Shown one piece after another: positions 40,892-50,300 of a DNA stretch of 64,000 bases. The stretch's first letter is position 1; each line of letters opens with the position of its first letter. Below the pieces are notes generated by a model. It searched no databases and was not told the DNA's origin. It saw only the letters and a list, made by a program, of their open reading frames with translations. Made by a program: the position numbers and the translations under genes. Source of the DNA: Malurus cyaneus samueli (Eukaryota > Chordata > Aves > Passeriformes > Maluridae). The stretch lies in NCBI GenBank assembly GCA_009741485.1, contig CM019217.1, forward strand, positions 35,832,317-35,896,316, given 5' to 3'.

Positions 40892-42199
40892 TGTCGTGGT
40901 TTGGACTGTGCTGAAAGCCAAAAGCACCGTACCCATGACGTTCTCTCCTTTCCCCCACCGTAGAGGAAGAAGGGAGAGCAAAAGCCCAATTTACATGAAA
41001 ATTTATGGCTTTCAGATAACATAACATAATTGAGAGAAAGATACGTATGTGTTCCAGAGAATGGTCAGGCAGGCTGCATAAATTAAGTTGCAAAATAGAT
41101 TTATTACTAAAAACTACTAAGAATACTACTGCACTGGGGTGGGGAACAAAGATAGGGAAAAATTTAAAAGGAGAAAGAAAAATAAAAATGGACATTTTAA
41201 GACACCTGTTATCCTTTCCAGGACCCGTCTCTTTCCCAGGTCCTCCCTCTCCACCCCCCATGTTTTCCCGCACACACAGGGACAGGAATGAAAGTCTAAC
41301 ATAGATCAAACTACTCATTACAGTTGTCGTCCAGCATCATAGGAGAGGCATTCGTACAGCTCCAAGCTGTGGAAGCTCTTTTCCCAAGAAACAGTCAGTG
41401 TGTAACTGCTGGTGGCAAGGGAGTATTTTCTTTACCTCGTAGGAGAAAGGAAAGAATGTTCCTCAAGGCCAAACTGCGTTTTTTCGGCAGCGTAAGGCCA
41501 CTATCACAAATCTCCTGGCAGAACACAGCTTCTTCTAAGCATCCACTTACTTCAGACGTAGGGCGGGGGCATCGCTCCCTCCCCGCAGAATACAATTTCT
41601 TCTTAGCATCAACTCACTTCAAATGTCGTTGGGGGGCCAAGCCTCTTCCTCCTTTTGGCTCCTGATCAGTTTAGTCCAGTCCTCAAAGGCCAGGGCTTTT
41701 TTCCCTCAGAGCAAGGTCTCTCTCTTTTCTATACAGGTCTCTCACTGATGAAATAGTCCTTTCGAGAACAACTTATTTTCTCCATGCTCGAGAACCACAG
41801 CAATAGCACAATAACCCATCCCATCTTCTCCTTACTGTGATCTCGGGTCTCCATTATTTTCTTATATCTCCTCACCCTCCTGCTCTGTTTCTCCCCAGTG
41901 CATGATACTAAAACTAAATACTAACAGCCTAAGAACTACATGGCCCCTATCTTGTTTTGAATTCATCTTAAGTACAAGACAATACATCATCACAGAGGTG
42001 TAACCAACCTGTGCGATTGGCCCAGGCCTGATGGTCAGCCTCAGAACCATAATGGATTGGCTCTAAAACAGAGGGGGTTGGGCTCCTTTTGCTGGAGAAG
42101 AAGGAGAAAGCTTCTAGAACTTCCTCACAGGAGCCATCTTTGTGGTTTCTTGGTCCCATCCCCATGCCACCAAAAATTGGACCAAGTAAAACCATGACA
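40892..42199 (-). mobile_element. LTR, 1308 bp, 5' LTR of a minus-strand ERV
   Basis: On the minus strand it begins TGTCATGGTTTTAC (42199) and ends AAACCACGACA (40892). These are imperfect inverted ends with TG...CA. An AATAAA signal lies at 41105-41100, about 210 bp before the 3' end, as expected for R/U5. It is followed by a tRNA-His-like primer site. The internal region of the element is missing apart from about 50 bp up to a polypurine tract. Confidence 0.75.
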
Positions 42200-42284
42200 C
42201 CCCTTGAGGTTTTTGGGGTGTTCAGTCTGTCCATCTCAATAATCGTGAGAGAGTCAAGGGACTTCCGAAAGGTCTCTTACATCA
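42200..42284 (-). other. 85-bp LTR-like flank of the inner element
   Basis: Non-telomeric sequence between the inner LTR and the resumption of CCTAA repeats. On the minus strand it starts TGATGTAAGAGACC, so it could be the 5' end of an outer LTR whose other end is at 40295. There is too little sequence to be sure. Confidence 0.35.
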
Positions 42285-43255
42285 GCCTAACCCTTACTCT
42301 CCTGCCCACTTTAAGCCTAAACCTAAGCATAAACCTGTAAAAAAACCGAAGCGAAAGCACAAGGGTAAGCAAAAGTGTAAACCTAAGCCGAATCTTAAAG
42401 TGCAAAACTAATGCTAAGTGTAACTCTAACTCTAACTCTAACCCTAATCGTAACCCTAAACGTACCCCAACCAATAACCCTAACCCTAACCCTAGCCCAA
42501 ACCCTAACACTACCCTAACCCTACCCTAACCTAAACATTAAATGTAACCTTAACCCTAACCCTAAGCCTACCCCTACCACTAAACCTAACCCTAAGCCTA
42601 ACCATAACCCCAAGCCGAACCCTACCCGAACACTAACCCTAACACTAAAAGTGACTGTAAGGCCTAACCCTAACACTAACCTTAATCGTAACCCAAACAC
42701 TAGCCCTAACCCAAACCATAACCCTAAGCACAATTCTAACCTTAACAGTAACCTAACCCTAGCCTTAACCCGAACCCAAAGCCTTACACTAAATTGAAGT
42801 CTAAGCACAAGGCAAAGCAAAAGTACTAATATAAGCCTAACCCTAAACCCAAATGTAAAAATAAACCTAATGCTAACACTAAAACTAACCTTAACCCTAA
42901 TCCTAAAAGCTAAATTTAACCCTATCCGTAATGCTATTCCTTCCCCAAACCCTAATCCTAATCCTAAACCTAACCCTATCCCTAAACCTAACCTTAACCC
43001 TAACCCTAACCCTAACCCTATCCCTACACGCTAACCCTAACACGAACCCTAACTCTAACCCTAACTCTACCCTCTAAACCTAACCCGAGCCCTAAACTTA
43101 ACCCTAACCCTAACCCTGAACACAACCCTCCCTCTAAACATTACCCTCACACTAACCCTAACCCTTAAACTAACCCTAGCCCTAATCATAACACTAACCT
43201 TAACCCTAACCTTAACCTGAACCACAACACTTACCTTAACCTTAACCTTAGAATG
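42285..43255. repeat. Degenerate telomere-like block D
   Basis: Telomere-like hexamers resume after the ERV with a different mixture (GTAACTCTAACTCTAA, CTAACCTTAACCCTAA). They stop at about 43255 (CTTAACCTTAGAATGGAGC), where the ~180-bp satellite begins. An early segment shares AAGCACAAGGGTAAGCAAAA with block C. Minus-strand Leu/Arg or Gly/Leu ORFs here come from the repeats. Confidence 0.9.
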
Positions 43256-44930
43256 GAGCACTTTTACTGGGAGGCATATCCTGTCTAGCCAGGTTGTGGC
43301 CACTTGCAGGCAGGCGAGATGCAGCGAGAGAGGGAGTTTACAAGCAAAATCTCCCAGAGAAATGATTTGTGCAAGGTGCCTGCATGGTCTGCTGTGTTGC
43401 GGCTTCCAAAGCGTGCAAATAAGCGAGATCTTGCCCTGGAAGCAGAACTTTTTCCAGGATACTTTTCCTGTCTAGCCAACAAATGCCTGCCTGCATCCAG
43501 GTGAGATGCAGCAAGAGAGAGAGTTTGCAAGCAAAACCTCTTGGAGAAATGCTTTCTCTGCAGTACATGTTATTATCCTGCATTCCAGGTCAAGCAGTGC
43601 AAAAAGAAAGCTGTCTACTTCACTAGGAGGCTTTCCTGGAACGCCTGACCTGTTACCGCTTGCAGGGAGCGGAGATAAAGCAAAAGAGGGCGTTCACACT
43701 GGTTACATCTTGGACAAAAGCATTCTCTGCAGTTCCTGCTTGTTATACTGCACTCCAGTTCAAACAATGCAAAAAACGAATCCTCTCACAGAAATGCTCT
43801 ACCTGTTGAGGAAGCTTCCCTGGAACGCCTGCCCTGCCTCCGGAGGCTTGCTGGGTGCTGAGATACAGCAAAACAGAGCATTCGCAGTGGCAATCTTGTG
43901 AAGAAAATCATTCTGAGCAGTACTTACTTGTTATTCTGCACTCCGGTTCCAACAGTGCAAAAAGCGAGTTTATCGCACAGAGATGCTCTATCTGTACAGG
44001 AGGTGTTCGTTTATTGCCAGCCCTGTCTGGACATGCGGGGTGCGAAGATACTGTAAAAGAGTGCTTTCACAGTGGTAATCTCTCCGAGAAAAGCTTTCTC
44101 TGCAGTACTTGCTTGTTATCATGTACTCTGGCTTAAACAGCGCAGAAAGAGAGTTCTCGCACAGAAATATTCCAGCTTGCTGGGAAGCTTTTCTGGAATG
44201 CCTGCCCAATCCCTGCTTTTAGGCCTCCAAGAGAGAGCAAAAGAGCGCATTTACAGTGGGATTCTCTCGCAGAAAACCATTCTCAGCAGTACTTGCCTGA
44301 ACAGAAGTGCAAAAAGCGAGTTCTTGCATAGAAATGCTCTACTGGCTCAGAAGGTTTTCATGGAACGCCAGCCTTGTCCCCTGTTGCAGGGGGCCAAGAT
44401 ACAGCTGAATAATGCGCTCACAGTGGGAATCTCTCAAGAAAAGATTTCTCTTGAGTACCTGCTTGTTATCCTGCACTCCGGCTCCAACACTACAAAAAGC
44501 GTGTTCTCACATAGAAGTGCTCCAGCTCTTTAGGAAGCTTTCCTGGAACATCTGCTCTGTCCCCGATTACAGGGTGCCAAGATACAGCAAAAGAGAGTGT
44601 TTGCAGTGGGAATCTCTTGGAGAAAATCTTTCTCTGCAGTACCTCCTAGTTATCATGCACTTCAGTTCAAACAGTACAAAAAGCGAAATCAGGCACAGAA
44701 ATGCTCCTCCTCCTCACTAGAAAGCATTCCTAGGGACACCTGCACTATCCCTGCTTGCTGGGCTACGAGATACAGCAAAAGAGAGCATTCACAGTCATAA
44801 TCTTACGGAGAAAACTTTTCTCTGCAGTACTTGCTTGGTGTCCAGCACTCAGGTTCAAACAGTGTAAAAAGTGATATCTAGCACAGAAATGCTCCACCTC
44901 ACTAGGAAGCATTCCTGGAATGGCTGCCCT
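43256..44930. repeat. ~180-bp satellite, left part of array (about 9 monomers)
   Basis: Diverged tandem monomers marked by the recurring motif GATACAGCAAAAGAG or variants near 43319, 43505, 43674, 43861, 44046, 44225, 44398, 44580 and 44769. Spacing is 169-189 bp. Other landmarks in each unit are CTCTGCAGTACTTGCTTGTT, TGCACTC(C/T)GG, CAGTGCAAAAAGCGAG, and CAGAAATGCTC with CTAGGAAGCTTTCCTGGAA. Monomers differ from each other by substitutions and small indels, so the array is not freshly homogenised. The first two monomers are the most divergent, and the array directly abuts the telomere-like DNA. Confidence 0.9.
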
Positions 44931-45906
44931 TGTGAGGAGCCATTTTAATCTTGGTTTGCCTCAACACTGCTTGTCAGAGGCATGTGGGGGAAGGGGTGCA
45001 CACGTGCAGCCTGCAGGAGGCAAACAGGAGATGGGTGAAGCCTTGTCTCTGGGGGGATTTCACCTGGAAACACCTCCATGGGCACCTGGAGACACTGCTC
45101 TCCCCAGAGACATTTCTCCAATCGGATGGCAGAAGGGCTCCCACAATGGAAGAAGCTTGGACTGGACCAATGGTCTCCTGGTCAGCAGGCAGACTTTGGG
45201 AGGAGCCAGGGGGCATAAAAATCAACTGTGCCATGAGCCTTTGGGGAGTTGAATAGGGCTGCACTTTGGGGAGCTGAATCGGGGGTAGCTGAATTGGGGG
45301 AGCTGGACTTTAGAGAGCTGGACTGGGGACACGAAGTTTTGTGGGGGATTTTGCTAAGCTGGTGTTGGGGGTGGATTTTGCCCTTACTAGCTCTTGCTCG
45401 CCCACCACGTATCCTCCTTCCCTCCTGGGCGCTCGGCAGGACGCCATCTGCCCTCCAAGCCTGCAGTGCAGCGTCTGCCTCGCCTCGCTCCTTCGCTGAC
45501 CCAGCCTCCGCTGTCCTCCCTGAGCCACCTGCCTGCCTCCGACCTTGCCCACTGCAGTGATCCTCGCGTCAACTGCACCCAGGGTCCCGGTCCTGTCCGA
45601 GTGTCCATTCACCACATGTCCAGCAGCCCATCACCGCAGGAGATGCACTCCTCTCCCCGAGCTGCCCTCCCCTCGGCAGCAGAGCTCACCCCTGTCACGT
45701 GGACGCCGATGGCACTCCTCGGTCCTACTGGTGGTAACGCCCACTCTCTCCCTCTGTCTCCTTTCTCTCTCTACCCATTCCTTTTCCATTTCCCTTTCAC
45801 TTTTGCTGTCTTTTCCAGCTCCCTTTAGTGGATAACTACTTCTCGTTTTTCGTTACCAATGAACTTCTTGCAGTTCCCCACGGTTGGAATGCGACTGGCC
45901 TGCACA
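44931..45906 (+). mobile_element. LTR-like insertion within the satellite (~976 bp)
   Basis: Satellite sequence stops after GGCTGCCCT and resumes at about GTCCTTGATTGC, consistent with a single monomer split by foreign DNA. The insert begins TGTGAGGAGCC and ends CTGCACA (TG...CA). It has a TATA-like GCATAAAAATC at 45215 and GC- then CT-rich sequence downstream (45395-45830). I found no clear AATAAA and no target-site duplication. The GC-rich part gives ORFs up to 144 codons, which I regard as chance. An LTR is the best guess, but another element type is possible. Confidence 0.5.
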
Positions 45907-47300
45907 GTCCTTGATTGCAAACTGCCAAAATAAAGCAAAAGACAGCATTCATAGTGGTAATCTCTCAGAGAAAAGCTTTCTCTGCAGTATTTGCTAATTA
46001 TCCTGCACTCTGGCTCAAACTGTGCAAAAAGCGAGATCTCGCACAGAAATGCTCCACTTCACTAGGAAGCTTTGCTGAAAGGCCGGCCATATCCCAGTTT
46101 GCAGGGTGCGGAGATACAGCAAAAGAGACTGTTCACAGGTTTCTCTGCAGTACTTGCTTTTTATCCTTCTGTCTGGTTTCAACAGTGCAAAAAGCAAGTT
46201 CTCGCACAGAAATGCTCCACCTGGCTAGGCGGCGTTCCTGAAACGCCTGCCCTGTAACCGCTTGCTGGGTGCCAAGATACAGCAAAAGAGAGTGTTCGCA
46301 GTGGGAATCTCATAGAGAAAAGTTTTCTCTGCAGTACTTGCATGGTATCATGCACTCCATTCTAACAGTGCAAAAAGCAAGATCTCACCCACTTGAAGGC
46401 CTTCAAGGTACAGCAAAGGAGGGTGTTCACAGTGGGAATCTCTTGGAGAAAGAGAGATTTCTTCTGCAGTGCTTGCTTGTTATTCCTCACTCCAACTCAA
46501 ACAGTGCAAAAAGCGAGTTCTCCCCCAGAAATGCAACACATCACTAGGAGGCTTTCCTGAAACGCCAGGCTTGTCCCCCAATTGCAGGTTGCCATGATAC
46601 AGCAAAAGAGAGCATTTGCAGTGCGTATCTCTGAGAGAACCTTTCTCTGTAGTACTTTGTTGTTATCCTGCACTCTGGTCAGACAGTGAAAAAGCAAGTT
46701 CACACATAGAAATGCTCCACCTGGCTAGGAAGGTTTCCTGGATCATGTGCCCTGTCCCTGCTTTTAGGGCTTCAAGATACAGCAAAGGAGAGCATTCATA
46801 GTGGGAATCTCTTGGACAAAATCTTTGCAATGCTTGATTCTTAGCCTGCACTCTGGCTCAGTGCAAAAAGTGAGTTCTCGCACAGAAATGCTCCACCTCC
46901 CTAGGAAGCCTTCCTGAAATTCCAGTCTTGTCCCCTCTTTCAGGGTCCTGAGATACGGTAAAAAAGAGCGTTCACAGTAGGAATCTCTCAGAAAAAGACT
47001 TTTTGTGCAATCTTTGCTTGTTATCCTTCACTCTGGCTCAAATAGTGCAAAAAGCGAGTTCTCGCTCAGAAATTTAATACCACATTAGGAGGATTTTCTG
47101 GAATGCCTGCCCTGTCCCCTATTGCAGGGTGCCAAGATACAGTGAAAGAGAGTGTTCACAATGGGAATCTCTTGGAGAAAAGCTTTCTTTGCAGTACTTG
47201 CTTGTTAGCCTGCACTCCTTCTCAAATAGTGCAAAAAGTATGTTGTTGCAGAGAAATGGTCCACCTCTCTGGGAAGCTTTCCTGCCAGGTTTCCTGAAAT
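45907..47300. repeat. ~180-bp satellite, right part of array (about 8 monomers)
   Basis: Continuation of the same satellite. GATACAGCAAAAGAG-type markers occur at about 45930, 46110, 46277, 46410, 46597, 46780, 46952 and 47137, with spacing of 133-187 bp. One monomer (46277-46410) is shortened by about 50 bp. The array decays at about 47290-47300 into unique AT-rich sequence. Confidence 0.9.
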
Positions 47301-50300
47301 TAGAAAGCCACTGAAGAAATATTCAAGGGGGCAAAAGTTTGTAAGTCAGAGAAATCTGTAGAATGATAACATAATAATCATGGTTACATTAAAATCGGTT
47401 ACATAGGTTTAGCGAAACATACATAACCCAAGAAGTTTATTGCAATTCATAGTTACAGAAAGGGAAGTTAATAAGAATCAATACCTGTTCAAAATATTGA
47501 AGAGCGGATCCTAAAAAAATAGGTGAAGCTAGCTAACCAATGTAATGGCCATCCAGCTTAGAAAAAAAAAAAAATCTAAACCATAAGTCTCTGAATATTG
47601 TGCAGAAGGCTTATTTTGGATCTGTCTTAGTAAATCGCTCTCTAAGGTTTGGTTTCCGTCTTCCTAATGTTGCAGATTTAAACTCATTTATCACATTTTG
47701 ATAGCCTGAAGGCTTTCAGTTGTCACTTATGCAGTGTAGTGTGGGCACTTACACAGAAAAACAAAGTTAATTAGTTAATTTTCCACTGACAGAAAAGTGA
47801 AGCAACTGGAATGATTTTTCAGGAGTTAGAAAGACCGGACACTACTGTCACATGCATTTGTCTTATGCAGGACCTTCACTAAGGACAATTTTTCTGTTCA
47901 CGTATAAGAGCTTTCTTGAAAGTCAGTAGCCATTTTCATTTCATTAATCATTGAGTCATCATCTCAGAGTAGCCACAAGATGTCATCGTGGCCCTACTAC
48001 CATAAGCACTGTTGGGGCCAAAAAAATAAAAATATCATAAATTAGAAACCACACCTAAAATCACAAAGAAAATCACATAAATATTATGAATGCTTAGGAG
48101 TTTTTAAACTTTCTTTTCATGCAGTCTTGAATTTCCATTATTTCACTGAGAGGACTCCTACACATAGAAAATTATGATTTTGTGTAGTACAAAGTTCTTG
48201 AAAGCTGAGATTTTCACTCTTTGTGAGTTTCTCATGAATATGAGAATGTAATAAAGAAAATTTTTTGTGACAATCTTCTTGAATAACAGAAACATTTAAA
48301 AATGTAATGATTATTACTTTTTGTAATAGATTAATTAGATAAAATTTCAGTCCTGATTGCTTTTAGTTGAGTTCCCAAGATCAATTTAATTATGAGCCAA
48401 GAGATTCGGAGGGAAGTTTAGGCTCTTTGATGAATATTGGATAGACCACAATATAATTTAGGTGTTATGATATTTAATATTTAGATGTATCACAAATAAT
48501 AAAATTTCGAAGTACCCCGGACAGAGATTGGGAATGGTGGGTATGAAGGGATTCAGGGATTCACACTAAATGATGAATCACTGAAATGCATTTAAAATGC
48601 CAGTAGGAAAGTCTGACTTGTTCTTGCATCTTGCAGAGAGAAGCGCCCAGTTCAGTGACTCTGAAAGGTAATTTCTCTCCTTTGAAATTCAGTATTACTG
48701 TGGGCCAGTATCCTCCAAAATACAAGAAGCTCACTATTGAGAAATACAATGTAATTAATGCTGGAAGAAGAAAAGCAAACCAACAAAGACAAAAAAAAAA
48801 ATCACATTACCAGATGTACATTTCTTATCTTTATTTAGAGAAGGAGCCTGGACACACACACTGACATGTAGTGAGCTGTGCTCAAGGTCCACAACTGGAA
48901 CACATAAAGGAACAGACAATTCTTTGACAATGCTGAAATATCCCTCTTCTGAGAATTTTGATTCTGTAAAAAATTGTGGCATCTCAGAATTATCTACTCA
49001 GAAAAAAAAATTGTAAGTTTTCTTATTAAAAAATGAATGCAGTGTAAGGTTATCTTTTTCTTCTGGTATCACAGACATTTCTGATGTAATTACTGTACAT
49101 GACCTGACTCATTGTATCTTCACTGAATCTTCAGAGTTTTTCCTAAGTTAACCCATGTTTTTTTTTTTTTAATTAATGAACCTGGCTTCCATTACATCTT
49201 AATAACACTTGCAGTAACTGAATTATCCTCAGAATCTGTGGTCTGACTCCCAGTACAATAATTATAATTAGGAGAAATGTCAAGAGGACTCATATTTCTA
49301 AATATAATCCTTGTTTTTCTTGTTAAATAATTACACATTTGTTCAGTACCTCTCACGCATTTTATGAATTTCAAACATAATTAGCTCGGTTATGTGAAGT
49401 AAGTATTATTGTAAAAGGAAAAGGTGGAAAATAATGTTACTTGCAGTAACACAATCCCCTTGGCACTGATAGATATGATTACTGTTGTTTCTTCTTGAAC
49501 ATAGAAAGGCTGCCCAGAGTGACAAATGGTTTTAGTATTATAACAAGGAGTAGCTCTGCTTGTATTATATGGAGTTATCTTACATTTTTTGGACAAATAT
49601 TTTGCAACAGCTCATGATCCTTGAGATCTCACTCTTCTTGTATGATACCATTATAATCTGGTAGTAAGACAAAAAAAAAAAAATGCTGGTCAAAGCTATA
49701 GCCATAAGGTTCTTGATAAAAACTTACAGTTATAATTAAAAGTACATGAGCATTTTTACTGTGATATGTGAAACAGAAATTAACCATTGGATGTTTTTAG
49801 TAAATTTTACCTTGACATATTTTAGACTCTAGAGAAAAAATCCATTCTTATTTATTTTATTCTCTTCTCTCTCTCTTTTTTTTTTGTTTTCTGTACCTAT
49901 GTCTAAATTTATTGACAGCAAGTTTGTACCTTAGTGGGAACACAGCTGGGGTCTTACAGCCAAATTCTTTTTATATTTTGGGATAGATGATAAGGTTCTG
50001 TAAACCTATTCATGTTCAGAATGTAGCAGACAGAAGCAAAATAAAGTCATGTAGACAACAATGACATTGTGGAAAACTATTCAGTAATAATATCTAAGAA
50101 AAGGAAGAGTAATGTAAAAATAACAGCTTCAAAGGGACTATTGTAGGAATTCTTGTTGGTAAAACGATGAGACATGGATGTGGGATGGTGGCACACAGTG
50201 ATGATGTGCTAGCTAAAATGTTTAAAGTAATGGTGTTGACAGAACTGCTGTCGGACAGATATACATGTCTGTCTCAACGTAATCATCCCCACTAGAAAAA

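Larger units (their letters stand above)
40295..42284 (-). mobile_element. Composite ERV/LTR insertion in the telomere-like array
   Basis: About 2 kb of non-telomeric sequence with CCTAA-type repeats on both sides. Read on the minus strand, the outer right piece (42284-42200) starts TGATGTAAGAGACC. It is followed by an inner 1.3-kb LTR, a tRNA-His-like primer site, a polypurine tract at 40840-40823, and a second LTR-like segment ending GATCATGACA at 40295. That last segment has a TATAAAAA box (40574-40567) and an AATAAA signal (40405-40400). The two LTR-like segments are not obviously alike, so this is probably one element nested in another, or a badly deleted provirus, rather than a normal provirus. 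No gag, pol or env remnants are visible. Confidence 0.75.

Noticed and set aside
45249..45828. Overlapping ORFs of 96-144 codons in the satellite interruption
   Set aside because: They lie in GC/CT-rich LTR-like sequence, in several frames on both strands, with no recognisable domain.
43855..47300. Peptides with GNLxEKSFLCSTC-like repeats, suggesting zinc fingers
   Set aside because: The pattern comes from the ~180-bp satellite. Cys/His spacing is not that of C2H2 fingers, and frames shift between monomers.
43256..47300. CRISPR-like array of regularly spaced repeats
   Set aside because: Units are ~180 bp, continuous and diverged, with no short identical repeats separated by unique spacers, and the DNA is from a vertebrate.
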